Positions 8,253 to 16,469 of a stretch of 32,691 nt of DNA are shown piece after piece (positions within the stretch are counted from its first letter, which is position 1; each line of letters opens with the position of its first letter). The position numbers and the translations under genes were made by a program. The notes under the pieces were generated by a model. It ran no database searches and was not told where the DNA came from. It saw only the letters and a program-made list of their open reading frames with translations. The DNA lies in assembly GCA_020850835.1 (NCBI GenBank), contig JADZDX010000105.1, positions 1 to 32,691 on the forward strand. The letters are read 5' to 3'. Origin of the DNA: Fimbriimonadaceae bacterium (lineage in GTDB: Bacteria > Armatimonadota > Fimbriimonadia > Fimbriimonadales > Fimbriimonadaceae).

Positions 8253-9539
8253 ATGAGTGCCCCTGCCATGGATCGAACATTGATAAACGGATTCGAGCAT
8301 CGCGATGACGGGTCGAATCTCAGGAATCAAGCGGTCGCCCTTCTTGCGGGTCAAGAATTGCCAACCACCCGAGATGAGGAGTACAAATACACCCCCTTAA
8401 ATCGCCTGAATGAGGTCGCTTGGGTACCGGGTCCTGCAATGCAACCGGAGTTGGCTGATTGGATCAATCACCTCTTGCCCGAGGTTGAGCAGTACCGAGT
8501 TGTATTCGTCAATGGCAAGTATGACGCTAGCCTATCCAACTACTCGGACCTTGACATTGCCTTTCTTCGAGACGGGCACCCCGTCGAATTGGGTCAGCTA
8601 GCAACAGCTAATGAGTCAAGTTTTGAAGTCGCAGCTCATTTGGGGAGGCTATCCAAGCCCGCCATGCCCCTAACTGCGGCGGTCAATACTTCGGCATTTT
8701 CCGATGGGGCCATCATCAGGGTCGATCGCAAACTCAGCAAGCCGATACACGTTGCCCACATCGCCACGGGAAAGAACGCTACATCCGCACCACGTACGCT
8801 GATTGTCGCAGAACCAGGCGCTGATGCAACAGTGGTTGAAACCTACCTGAGTGATGGTGAGACCCTTTCCCTTCCGGTGACGGAGGTCTTTGTCCATACT
8901 AATGCAGCCCTTGAGCACATTCGTCTCGGCAACGAAGATCTGTTAGCGCGACACATTGGCCTTGTTGAAGTCCGACAAGAACGAGACTCCACCTACCGCT
9001 CATACAACATTGTCTTTGGGGCAAGCCTCACCAGGAACGACATTAACATTTTAGTGGCCGGCGAGAATGCTCATACACGCTTCGACGGGGTCATAGCCTT
9101 GGATGGCGATCAGCATGCCGACAACCATACGAGACTTGACCATACCGTACCGCATTGTGAGAGTTTTGAAATCTACAAGCACCTCCTTGCCGGAAAGTCA
9201 CGAGGAGTGTTTAATGGCAAAATCTTTGTCCACCAAGATGCCCAAAAGACCGACGCCAAGCAGACCAATATGACTCTGCTTCTTTCCCCTCACGCTCAAA
9301 TTGACACCAAACCTCAGCTGGAAATCTTCGCGGACGATGTCAAGTGTACTCATGGTGCCACGATCGGCCAGCTTCGAAAAGATGCCTTGTTCTACTTGAG
9401 AAGCAGAGGGATTGACGAAGCCACGGCGCAAGGACTTTTGGTTTATGCGTTCGCCGCGGAGGTTTTTGAACTCATCCAAGATGAGAGTCTGCGTAGGGCG
9501 CTAGAGCAAATGCTCCTCGCCAAGTTGGGCACCAGCTAG
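8253..9539 (+). CDS. sufD: Fe-S cluster assembly protein SufD
   Basis: SufD is the non-catalytic beta-helix partner in the SufBC2D scaffold, needed for iron entry. The N-terminal helical part contains 'TRDEEYKYTPLNRL', typical of SufD. The beta-helix follows, and the C-terminal region has the family landmarks 'HTRLDHTVPHCESFEIYKH', 'KIFVHQDAQKTDAKQTN' and 'DDVKCTHGATIGQL', the last holding the conserved Cys and His at the SufB-SufD interface. I start at ATG 8253 (MSAPAMDRT), 4 bp after sufC. The frame is open upstream to a TTG at 8220, but that lies inside sufC and adds unrelated residues. The resulting 428 residues match the usual size. Confidence 0.93.
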   Translation: MSAPAMDRTLINGFEHRDDGSNLRNQAVALLAGQELPTTRDEEYKYTPLNRLNEVAWVPGPAMQPELADWINHLLPEVEQYRVVFVNGKYDASLSNYSDLDIAFLRDGHPVELGQLATANESSFEVAAHLGRLSKPAMPLTAAVNTSAFSDGAIIRVDRKLSKPIHVAHIATGKNATSAPRTLIVAEPGADATVVETYLSDGETLSLPVTEVFVHTNAALEHIRLGNEDLLARHIGLVEVRQERDSTYRSYNIVFGASLTRNDINILVAGENAHTRFDGVIALDGDQHADNHTRLDHTVPHCESFEIYKHLLAGKSRGVFNGKIFVHQDAQKTDAKQTNMTLLLSPHAQIDTKPQLEIFADDVKCTHGATIGQLRKDALFYLRSRGIDEATAQGLLVYAFAAEVFELIQDESLRRALEQMLLAKLGTS

Positions 9540-9568
9540 GCAAATTCTTTCGTCCCTTCTTGTTGGCA

Positions 9569-10966
9569 ATGAAGCGACGCACAAAAATTGTTTGTACCCT
9601 CGGTCCAGCTTGCGGTAACAAGGAAGGTATCGAAGCCCTCGTGACCGCAGGCATGAATGTCGCGAGAATCAACTGCAGCCATGGCGACTGGGAGACCCGG
9701 CACCAATGGATTCAAGAGATTCGGGGCATGGTGCGACCTGTAGCGCCCATCGGAATTCTTGTAGACCTCCAAGGGCCAAAGTTTCGCATCGGCGAATTGG
9801 CCACGCCCCTATCGGTAACGGCCGGACAGACTCTCACCATCAGCCATCAGGATCCAAGCGCCCAACTCTACATCCAAGGGAAAGAAATCTGGGAGGCCAT
9901 GAAGACGGGCGACAAACTTCTCCTTGGGGATGGCGACGTCGAGCTTAAGCTCGGGGCGGAAACGGGGAGCGAGTTCGCCGCCAAGGTAGTCACAAATGGA
10001 GTCATCAAGAGCCGCCAAGGCGTAACGCTCGTCGGCAAGAGCTTCGAGACAGCCGCCATTACGGAAAAAGACCTGATGGATGTGATTGAAGCAGCTTCGG
10101 CAAAGGCGGACTTTCTCGCCTTGTCTTACGTTCGCCGCGCTGCCGACCTGCGCGAACTTCGACGCATCCTTGAAAAGTTTGATTATCATCCACAAATCGT
10201 CGCCAAAATCGAAACTCAGCAGGCGGTGAAAGAGATTGATGAAATCCTCAAGGTGGCGGATATTATCATGGTCGCCAGGGGCGACTTAGGCCTCCAAATG
10301 AACTTGGAGGATGTTCCTTTAGTTCAGAAGAAGCTAATCCGCAAATGCAATGAGGCTGGAAAGCCCGTGATCACCGCCACGCAAATGCTTGAGAGCATGG
10401 TGAACCTCTCTCGTCCTACCCGCGCAGAGGCAACCGATATCGCTAATGCAATTCTCGATGGAACCGATGCCGTGATGCTCAGTGGCGAAACCGCGACTGG
10501 TCGATACCCAACGGAGAGTGTTAAGGTGATGAGCAAAATTGCCGAGGCCGCCGAGACCTCGTTCAACTACGATGCCCATTTCGATTCGATGGAAGCCATC
10601 AAAGACAACACCAGCGCAGTTGCGGAGGCAGCCGTCCAGTTAGCAACAAGCCTCAAAGTCAAGGCGATCCTTACAACCACGACAAGCGGTCTAACCCCCC
10701 GCATGGTCAGTAAGTTTCGACCGCGCATGCCGGTCCTTTGCACGGCCTGGAATCAGAACACCCATCGTCAGATGAGCCTTGTTTGGGGAGTGGAAACCAT
10801 TATGTTGAATAGCCCAGACACGATGGACGACGTTGCTGACCGGGCGATTGACGGATTCCTCAAGGAACGCCTTCTTAAAGTGGGTGACTCAATCGTGATT
10901 ACAGCTGGTGTCCCCGCGGGCAAAGTTGGCAACACGAACCTGATCATGGTTGAAACCGTCAAGTAA
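9569..10966 (+). CDS. pyk: Pyruvate kinase
   Basis: This enzyme catalyses the last step of glycolysis, phosphoenolpyruvate plus ADP to pyruvate plus ATP, in the cytoplasm. The N-terminus 'RRTKIVCTLGPA' and 'ARINCSHGDWE' are the phosphate- and nucleotide-binding segments of the TIM barrel. 'ILVDLQGPKFRIG' opens the B domain. The active-site signature is 'IVAKIETQQAVKEIDEI', with the catalytic Lys, followed by 'IMVARGDLG' and 'VITATQMLESM'. The C-terminal regulatory domain runs from about residue 350. I chose ATG 9569 (MKRRTK); two TTG codons at 9560 and 9563 only add residues before the conserved start. At 465 residues the length is normal. It is followed by an FtsB-like gene 23 bp downstream. 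Confidence 0.96.
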   Translation: MKRRTKIVCTLGPACGNKEGIEALVTAGMNVARINCSHGDWETRHQWIQEIRGMVRPVAPIGILVDLQGPKFRIGELATPLSVTAGQTLTISHQDPSAQLYIQGKEIWEAMKTGDKLLLGDGDVELKLGAETGSEFAAKVVTNGVIKSRQGVTLVGKSFETAAITEKDLMDVIEAASAKADFLALSYVRRAADLRELRRILEKFDYHPQIVAKIETQQAVKEIDEILKVADIIMVARGDLGLQMNLEDVPLVQKKLIRKCNEAGKPVITATQMLESMVNLSRPTRAEATDIANAILDGTDAVMLSGETATGRYPTESVKVMSKIAEAAETSFNYDAHFDSMEAIKDNTSAVAEAAVQLATSLKVKAILTTTTSGLTPRMVSKFRPRMPVLCTAWNQNTHRQMSLVWGVETIMLNSPDTMDDVADRAIDGFLKERLLKVGDSIVITAGVPAGKVGNTNLIMVETVK

Positions 10967-10989
10967 ACTGGTCGGTCAGGATGATGCTA

Positions 10990-11244
10990 ATGAAAACATG
11001 GACTGTTCTTCTCATCGCACTCGGCGTGATGATTGGCATCGCGCTCAGTATCAAGCCATGGGAACTTCTTCGCGAAGAACGTACTCAAGCAGCTGATGCA
11101 AAGCGCGAGATGAAGCACGCGGAGAAGGAACGAGCCGACTTGTTGCGGCAACAAAGCAAGCTGGATAGCGCCGTCGGCCGAGAAGAATTGATCCGCAAGC
11201 GTGGCTATAAGCGGCCGTCCGATACGCCCTGGGAACCTCGTTGA
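10990..11244 (+). CDS. Small FtsB/DivIC-like membrane protein
   Basis: This 84-residue bitopic membrane protein has a short cytoplasmic N-terminus, one transmembrane helix (about residues 3-21, 'WTVLLIALGVMIGIALS'), and then a charged coiled coil (EERTQAADAKREMKHAEKER). The C-terminal 'REELIRKRGYKRPSDTPW' resembles the end of septum-formation initiators (FtsB/DivIC). That family links the division proteins FtsL and FtsQ, so a divisome role is plausible but unproven. Three in-frame ATGs occur at 10981, 10984 and 10990. I prefer 10990 because AGGA lies about 8 nt upstream of it. The stop overlaps the TTG of the next gene. Confidence 0.65.
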   Translation: MKTWTVLLIALGVMIGIALSIKPWELLREERTQAADAKREMKHAEKERADLLRQQSKLDSAVGREELIRKRGYKRPSDTPWEPR

Positions 11245-11912
11245 TACCCTTCCTCTTACTCGCGACGCAAGCTGGACCGGCCTACCCATTTCCGCGGGCC
11301 ATCCTTGCTGTGCCAAAGCAATCGTTCACGGGACGTACCGTTCGAACGTTCACGAACCCGAGCGAGGATCTCGAACTGATCACCACTGATAATGTAACCG
11401 CAGAGGTAACCAAGCTCGATCCTGCTACAGGCCGCAGTACTTGGCTTTGGCGGATGAAGTCGGAGTCTCAAAAGGTGGATGGTCAATTGGTAGTCACTGA
11501 CCCCAAGGCTCAGCCCTTTGAGTTCACCGAAATCCGTTCCCGGGCCGGTGCGCAGTTTGCTTTTGAAACTGGGCTCGATGAGGGCGGCGGGCAACAAATG
11601 ATTTCTCGCCTTAACACTCTCCCCCTACCGGCAGAGCCTACAGGCATCGGTGACACCTGGGAGTTCAGCGATAGTCGCACCATGCCTTACATCTTCCGCG
11701 GACGAGTACTGGGGTACGAAAATGGACTCTACAAGGTCAAGACCTTCTTCCAAAGCATTGAATCGCCAAAGTTCACCGCTAATGGTACGGCCTGGGTTGG
11801 CATGAACGGCATTCCGAGCAAGGTCGAAGTCACCGCTAGCCCCATGGAGATTCCGGGAGGCGAGGGACCAAAGGCGACCTTAATGTTGATATTCACTTTG
11901 GCAAGGAAATAA
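11241..11912 (+). CDS. Secreted protein of unknown function
   Basis: The 223-residue protein is not recognised. Starting at TTG 11241, the N-terminus is a short hydrophobic export signal (MIPFLLLATQAGPAYPF). The rest is beta-rich with no cysteines and no catalytic motif: 'STWLWRMKSESQKVDGQLV', 'TGIGDTWEFSDSRTMPYIF' and 'RVLGYENGLYKVKTFFQS'. The last part ('GIPSKVEVTASPMEIP') recalls proteins that average a measured property over a beta sheet, but no family can be named. The TTG start shares bases with the TGA of the FtsB-like gene (TTGA, 4-bp overlap), so translation is probably coupled. It converges on the minus-strand gene ending at 11920, with 7 bp between the stops. Confidence 0.6.
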   Translation: MIPFLLLATQAGPAYPFPRAILAVPKQSFTGRTVRTFTNPSEDLELITTDNVTAEVTKLDPATGRSTWLWRMKSESQKVDGQLVVTDPKAQPFEFTEIRSRAGAQFAFETGLDEGGGQQMISRLNTLPLPAEPTGIGDTWEFSDSRTMPYIFRGRVLGYENGLYKVKTFFQSIESPKFTANGTAWVGMNGIPSKVEVTASPMEIPGGEGPKATLMLIFTLARK

Positions 11913-11919
11913 GCGCGAC

Positions 11920-12666
11920 CTATTCTGGAGAACGCACGCTGGAAGGGGCACTCACCGGCTTCGCTCCCCGAGGTGGAGCGAAAGCAAAACGTAGCGTGCT
12001 CGGCACCCCGGGCACAATCGCCATCCGCCACGTTGTCGTAAGTCCGCCCCTTACTTCCTGCCCTCTCATTTCCTTTAGAACCGGAGCTTCCGGGGCGAGC
12101 GGCCCCTCAAACACAAAGGACACGAAGTCGTTCGGCGTTGAATATCGCAGTTGCAACGGCGTGGAAGTATCTATGTCGGCGCGCCGAAGCCAAGGGCGCC
12201 AAGTATCCGTCGAGATCATATCGGTAAACAGGTGAACCGGTATTGCCATCATCCCGCGGGCCGTCGCCTGAAGCAACGAACTCAAGCCCGCCAAGTCACG
12301 ATAACCCACGCTTGAGTATTGGTTCATTACCGGATCGTAACGGACGAAGTCCGTACCGTCGGCCATCAAATGCCTCTCCAGCTTCCCCTCCCTATAGCTC
12401 CAAATAGCGGCCCTTGGGTGCTCGGATTCGGCCGGAGGTTCGTAATAGAAATTCACGCGAAACGACTGCCGCCGCAAGGTGGTGGCTTCTTCACCGGTCA
12501 GGGTCAAAGTCAATCCGGGACCAGCCCGAAGGACTCCAAGAGCGAGGCTGATATGCTCCGGCCCTACGATTTGAGCAGATACAACAGCCGGAAGGCACAG
12601 AGCCAAGAAGAGCGAGGTTCGCACGAACTTTGGACGAGCCCCAAGGCCCTGGGGTTCTGGTCTCAA
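11920..12666 (-). CDS. Secreted LolA-like/DUF2092-like protein (tentative)
   Basis: The protein has 248 residues if it starts at TTG 12666. It has a signal peptide 'RTSLFLALCLPAVVSAQ'; a GTG at 12624 directly before it (MRTSLFLALCLPAV) is an equally good start. The mature part has strands of the type 'SFRVNFYYEPP', 'AAIWSYREGKLERHLMADG', 'FVRYDPVMNQYSS' and 'PLQLRYSTPNDFVSFVFEG', which recall the half-barrel of LolA/LppX and DUF2092 lipid-handling proteins. This is a structural impression, not a firm family match. Upstream of 12666 the frame stays open to 13143, but that stretch is antisense to thrS and is discarded. A -10-like GATTAT lies 6 nt before the TTG. The gene is divergent from thrS. 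Confidence 0.55.
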   Translation of the reverse strand: MRPEPQGLGARPKFVRTSLFLALCLPAVVSAQIVGPEHISLALGVLRAGPGLTLTLTGEEATTLRRQSFRVNFYYEPPAESEHPRAAIWSYREGKLERHLMADGTDFVRYDPVMNQYSSVGYRDLAGLSSLLQATARGMMAIPVHLFTDMISTDTWRPWLRRADIDTSTPLQLRYSTPNDFVSFVFEGPLAPEAPVLKEMRGQEVRGGLTTTWRMAIVPGVPSTLRFAFAPPRGAKPVSAPSSVRSPE

Positions 12667-12680
12667 TCGGGCATAATCTA
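12667..12680. promoter_or_regulatory. Possible overlapping divergent -10 elements of thrS and the minus-strand gene
   Basis: The bases GCATAATCTA (12671-12680) contain CATAAT on the plus strand and, on the minus strand, TAGATT/GATTAT placed 6-8 nt before the TTG at 12666. One short AT-rich patch could therefore serve as the -10 in both directions. No good -35 was found for either direction. Confidence 0.35.
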
Positions 12681-12747
12681 CATTGGATCCAGCGGTACCC
12701 GCCCTCGAACCAAGAAAATTAAATCCCCTGGTCTGGGAAGAAAGCCA

Positions 12748-14613
12748 ATGAACTACGAAGAGTCCTATCTGTACCGCCTGCGGCATTCCGCCGCCCACTT
12801 GCTTGCTCAAGCCGTCCAAGAGCTCTACCCCGGCGTCAAGCTCGCAATCGGCCCCCCCATTGAAAATGGCTTCTATTACGATATGGAGTTCCCCGAGGCC
12901 ATTCGTGAAGAAGAACTCGGCAAGATCGAAAAACGGATGAAGGAACTGGCCAAGCTCGATCAGCGCATCGAGCGCAAGGAAGTAACCCGCGAGGAAGCCA
13001 AATCCCTTATCCTCGACGATGCAATCCAAGGCATGGGTCAGGCCGTCGCAGACTACAAGCTCCAACTTCTTGAAGCCGTTCCGGCTGGAGATGCAATCAG
13101 TTTCTACGATCAGAAACGAACCGGCCACGATGGTAAAGAGCATCGCTTCATTGACCTATGCCGCGGCCCACACGTGGACAGCACAAGGGAGATCAAACAC
13201 TTTAAGCTCATGAGTATCGCTGGGGCCTATTGGCGAGGCGATGTTAAGAACAAGCAGCTCACGCGGATTTATGGCACGGCGTTCGAGACTCCAGAAGAAC
13301 TTGAGCAATATCTCCTCATGCTCGATGAAGCCAAGAAGCGCGACCACCGCGTTCTCGGCAAGGAGCTTGGGCTCTTCATGTTCTCACCTGTCGTTGGAAC
13401 AGGGCTGGCCTTGTGGCTCCCCAAGGGGGCGACGCTTCGTAATACTATGATCGATTTCCTGCAGAGGGAGCAGCTCAAGCGAGGCTACGAACCCGTCGTT
13501 ACGCCCAATATTGCGAGCATCAAGCTCTACGAAAAGTCAGGGCATATCATCAACTATCGCGACAAGATGTTCCCGTTCATGGAAGACCTCAACTCGGACG
13601 GTGAGGTCAGTGACACGTTCATTTTGAAGCCGATGAACTGTCCTTTCCATATCGAGATCTACAGGTCTCAGATGCGGTCGTATCGCGACCTACCAGTTCG
13701 ATATGCCGAGTTTGGAACGGTCTATCGGTACGAACAGTCGGGAGAGGTTGCCGGGATACTCCGAGCCCGCGGCTTTACGCAAGACGACGCCCACCTATTC
13801 GTCACCCCTGATCAACTTCAGGACGAGTTTATTGGCGTCGTAGAAGTCATCCAAGCGGTTCTGGAGAAGCTGGGGTTGACCAATTTCAGAGTCCGGGTCG
13901 GCACGAAAGATCCGGCCAGTGACAAGTACATTGGCCATGATGACAATTGGCAGCTGGCAACAGATGCGATCCTCGGTGCTTGCAAGAAACTCGGCATGGA
14001 CTACGAAGTCTCACCCGGTGACGCGGCCTTCTACGGTCCCAAGTTGGACATCATCATCAAGGACGCTCTGGGACGCGATTGGCAGATGGGCACTGTGCAG
14101 GTGGACTACAACTTGCCCGAGCGCTTTGAGTTGGAGTACATCGGCGAAGACAGCAAGCCTCATCGTCCGGTCATGATTCACCGAGCACCATTTGGTTCAC
14201 TCGAACGAATGATTGGTCTTCTGACCGAGCAATATGCGGGCGCCTTTCCTCTTTGGCTGGCCCCAACTCAAGTGGCCATGCTACCGATTGCCGACCGACA
14301 TGTTCAATACGCTCAAGAGATAGCGGCGATACTCCAAGGCCACCCGAGCCACGGCTACCAAGCCAATGGCGAAGCCACATGGCCACCCATTACGGCGCAA
14401 TCGCAGAGCCGCTTTAGGGTTTTCGTTGACGACAGCCGCGAAACACTAGGCAAGAAGATTCGCGAAAATCAACGGTCTAAGGTGCCCTACATGCTGATCT
14501 GCGGCGACAAGGATATGGAAGCTGGCACCGTCGGGGTCCGACACCGTGAACAGGGTGACCTCGGTCCTATGAATATTGAAGACGTGATTGCGCGGTTGAA
14601 CGCCGAGGTCTGA
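12748..14613 (+). CDS. thrS: Threonyl-tRNA synthetase lacking the N-terminal TGS domain
   Basis: This enzyme charges tRNA-Thr in the cytoplasm. From ATG 12748 the protein has 621 residues and starts straight in the N2 editing domain: HSAAH at residues 13-17 (near 73-77 in the E. coli enzyme) and CRGPH complete the editing site. The class II catalytic domain has the zinc ligands Cys in 'MNCPFH', His in 'QDDAHLF' and His in 'VMIHRAPFGS'. The anticodon domain follows. The TGS domain found in most bacterial ThrRS is absent; the frame is open upstream to 12319, but that stretch is not TGS-like and is antisense to another gene. The anticodon domain also has an insertion of about 22 residues near 531-554. 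GGAAG about 9 nt before the ATG is a modest ribosome site. Confidence 0.95.
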   Translation: MNYEESYLYRLRHSAAHLLAQAVQELYPGVKLAIGPPIENGFYYDMEFPEAIREEELGKIEKRMKELAKLDQRIERKEVTREEAKSLILDDAIQGMGQAVADYKLQLLEAVPAGDAISFYDQKRTGHDGKEHRFIDLCRGPHVDSTREIKHFKLMSIAGAYWRGDVKNKQLTRIYGTAFETPEELEQYLLMLDEAKKRDHRVLGKELGLFMFSPVVGTGLALWLPKGATLRNTMIDFLQREQLKRGYEPVVTPNIASIKLYEKSGHIINYRDKMFPFMEDLNSDGEVSDTFILKPMNCPFHIEIYRSQMRSYRDLPVRYAEFGTVYRYEQSGEVAGILRARGFTQDDAHLFVTPDQLQDEFIGVVEVIQAVLEKLGLTNFRVRVGTKDPASDKYIGHDDNWQLATDAILGACKKLGMDYEVSPGDAAFYGPKLDIIIKDALGRDWQMGTVQVDYNLPERFELEYIGEDSKPHRPVMIHRAPFGSLERMIGLLTEQYAGAFPLWLAPTQVAMLPIADRHVQYAQEIAAILQGHPSHGYQANGEATWPPITAQSQSRFRVFVDDSRETLGKKIRENQRSKVPYMLICGDKDMEAGTVGVRHREQGDLGPMNIEDVIARLNAEV

Positions 14614-14648
14614 GCCCGGCCCTTCGCGGTAAACTGTTTGCCTCGCGC

Positions 14649-14724
<76 letters not shown>

Positions 14725-14772
14725 AACGCCGGAGTTCCCTGCCACCTCAGACGCGCTCCCTCCTGAGGATGC

Positions 14773-14784
14773 CACAATAGGGGC
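14773..14784 (+). promoter_or_regulatory. Candidate leaderless -10 (CACAAT-N6-ATG)
   Basis: CACAAT at 14773-14778 is followed by AGGGGC and the ATG at 14785. AGGGG is too close to the ATG (1 nt) to work well as a Shine-Dalgarno sequence, which favours the -10 reading. No -35 is evident. Confidence 0.35.
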
Positions 14785-15627
14785 ATGGCGAGACTCCTCG
14801 CGATCCTTCTTCCCATTCTCCTTTTGTTGGGTTGCGAGTCAACTCCGACTCACGGCGGAACCCTGCGTACTAAGCAAGTACGGACAATAGTCAGTCTCAG
14901 CCCAAGTACCACGGAAATTTTGTCCTTATACTTCCCGGGCATCAAGATTGTCGGACGCACGGCGAGTTGTGACTACCCTGACACAGTAAAGGCGATTCCC
15001 GTCATGGCCGGAGTCAAACCAGACTACGAAGCCATTGCCAGAGTTCGACCCGACTTGGTCATTTACGATGCCGACCTGTACAACTCCGCCGACATCGAAA
15101 AGCTAAGGCAACTCAAAATTGAGACCTATGCGTTCCGAGCCAAGAGTCTCGATGGGTTCATTGAGGAGTTATACAAACTCGCCTCCAAGCTTGGGGGCGA
15201 GACAGAGATTTCCGAACTCATCGACCGAATCATGGTTGACAAGATTGGCAACAATAGCGACTCGGCTACAAAGCGGCGGGTCATGGTTGTCCTTGGCGGG
15301 CCTGGAGAACACATGGTCGCCGGCACCAAGAGCTTACAAGCTGATATGATCCGTTGGGCTGGGTTTGAACCGGTCGGCCCTGAGGCCGATAAGTTTGTGC
15401 CAGCGAACATAGAAAGCATCCTCGCGATGAAGCCGGATGCCTTTGTCGTGGCGGGGGACCCGAAGTTCATTTTGGAAGACCCGCGCCTGAAGGCATTGCC
15501 CGCGATCGCAAAAAAGCGCGTCGCAGAGATTAATGACCAGAGCCTGATCTTGAGAGCCGGCGGACGCGTTGATGTGTTGTTGCAAAACTTACGACCAGCG
15601 GTCGAAGGTTTGTTTGTAGGAAGATAA
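14785..15627 (+). CDS. BtuF-like periplasmic binding lipoprotein (cobalamin/Fe3+ class)
   Basis: This is a substrate-binding protein of the type III periplasmic fold, as in BtuF (vitamin B12) and the Fe-siderophore binders. The signal peptide ends in a lipobox (LLLGC, Cys17), so the protein should be lipid-anchored. The start 'RTIVSLSPSTTEILSLYF' and the 'DYEAIARVRPDLVIYDADLY' segment are hallmarks of the BtuF-like group. The C-terminal lobe contains 'VLGGPGEHMVAGTKSLQADM' and 'VPANIESILAMKPDAFVVAG'. The ligand cannot be fixed from sequence; B12 is the best guess. No permease or ATPase gene is adjacent. The next gene, mtnP, starts 2 bp after the stop. Confidence 0.83.
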   Translation: MARLLAILLPILLLLGCESTPTHGGTLRTKQVRTIVSLSPSTTEILSLYFPGIKIVGRTASCDYPDTVKAIPVMAGVKPDYEAIARVRPDLVIYDADLYNSADIEKLRQLKIETYAFRAKSLDGFIEELYKLASKLGGETEISELIDRIMVDKIGNNSDSATKRRVMVVLGGPGEHMVAGTKSLQADMIRWAGFEPVGPEADKFVPANIESILAMKPDAFVVAGDPKFILEDPRLKALPAIAKKRVAEINDQSLILRAGGRVDVLLQNLRPAVEGLFVGR

Positions 15628-15629
15628 GT

Positions 15630-16469
15630 ATGAGCATTGCAGAAATTGGAGTTTTTGGCGGTTCGGGCTTTTACAGCCTCCTTGAGAATGTCACCGAGGT
15701 AAAGGTCGACACCCCCTACGGTGCGCCGAGCGATAGCGTCTTTGTCGCCGATATGGCTGGGCGCAAAGTGGCGTTCCTGCCTAGACATGGACGGCGGCAC
15801 ACACTTCCACCTCACAAAGTCCCCTATCGCGCCAACGTTTGGGCGATGAAGCAACTGGGTGTAAAGGCAATCATCAGCCCCTGCGCCGCTGGCTCGCTTC
15901 AAGCTCATGTTGCGCCTGAACACTTTGTCGTCTGCGATCAGTTTGTGGATCGCACCAGCGGTCGCGCCGATACCTTTTATGATGGGCCGATCGTGACGCA
16001 CGTATCGCCCGCCAACATGTACAACCCGACTCTCCGTAAGATCGCGATCGAAGCGATTAGGAAGAATGGCATTACCGTTCATGAGAAGGGCACCGTTGTC
16101 GTCATACAGGGCCCGCGATTCAGCACAACCTCAGAAAGCCTCTGGTTCCACAACCAAGGTTGGGAAGTCATCAATATGACTCAATATCCCGAGGCTTATC
16201 TCTGTCATGAGCTTGGGATGTCGGTGGTCAACATTTCGCTGATCACAGATTATGATAGCGGCGTTCACGCTGGAGCTGAGGCGGTCAATGCCCACAGCGT
16301 GCTTGAGGTCTTCCAACGCAATAGCGAACGAATCCGCCAAGTCGTGTTGGATATGGTCGAGATGATGCCGCTTGACCTTGGGGAACTGGAAGGGGCTAAG
16401 CATTTGGAATGGACACGTGGTGATGGACACGCTACCTCTAGCCTTGACATCCGTCTCTATAACCAGTGA
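15630..16469 (+). CDS. mtnP: S-methyl-5'-thioadenosine phosphorylase
   Basis: The enzyme splits methylthioadenosine with phosphate to adenine and methylthioribose-1-phosphate, the entry to methionine salvage, in the cytoplasm. Residues 7-13 'GVFGGSGF' form the first phosphate-binding loop, 'PRHGRRHTLPPHKVPYRAN' the second, and 'AAGSLQ' the third. 'VVVIQGPRFSTTSES' is the family signature, where many MTAPs read PRFSTRAES. 'INMTQYPEAYL' and 'LITDYDSG' carry the adenine-side residues, with TDYD pointing to MTAP rather than to a guanosine/inosine phosphorylase. The length, 279 residues, is normal. AGGAAG precedes the ATG by about 6 nt, a good ribosome site. It overlaps the next gene by 4 bp (GTGA). 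Confidence 0.93.
   Translation: MSIAEIGVFGGSGFYSLLENVTEVKVDTPYGAPSDSVFVADMAGRKVAFLPRHGRRHTLPPHKVPYRANVWAMKQLGVKAIISPCAAGSLQAHVAPEHFVVCDQFVDRTSGRADTFYDGPIVTHVSPANMYNPTLRKIAIEAIRKNGITVHEKGTVVVIQGPRFSTTSESLWFHNQGWEVINMTQYPEAYLCHELGMSVVNISLITDYDSGVHAGAEAVNAHSVLEVFQRNSERIRQVVLDMVEMMPLDLGELEGAKHLEWTRGDGHATSSLDIRLYNQ

Noticed and set aside
12319-12747. Upstream in-frame extension of thrS
   Set aside because: The added 143 residues do not look like a TGS domain and lie antisense to the better-supported minus-strand secreted protein. The ATG at 12748 starts right before conserved sequence.
12680-12747. T-box or other riboswitch in front of thrS
   Set aside because: The leader is under 80 bases, and no T-box consensus or terminator/antiterminator pair is visible.
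12667-13143. N-terminal extension of the minus-strand LolA-like frame
   Set aside because: It is a shadow of the conserved thrS coding sequence on the other strand. The signal peptide only begins near 12624.
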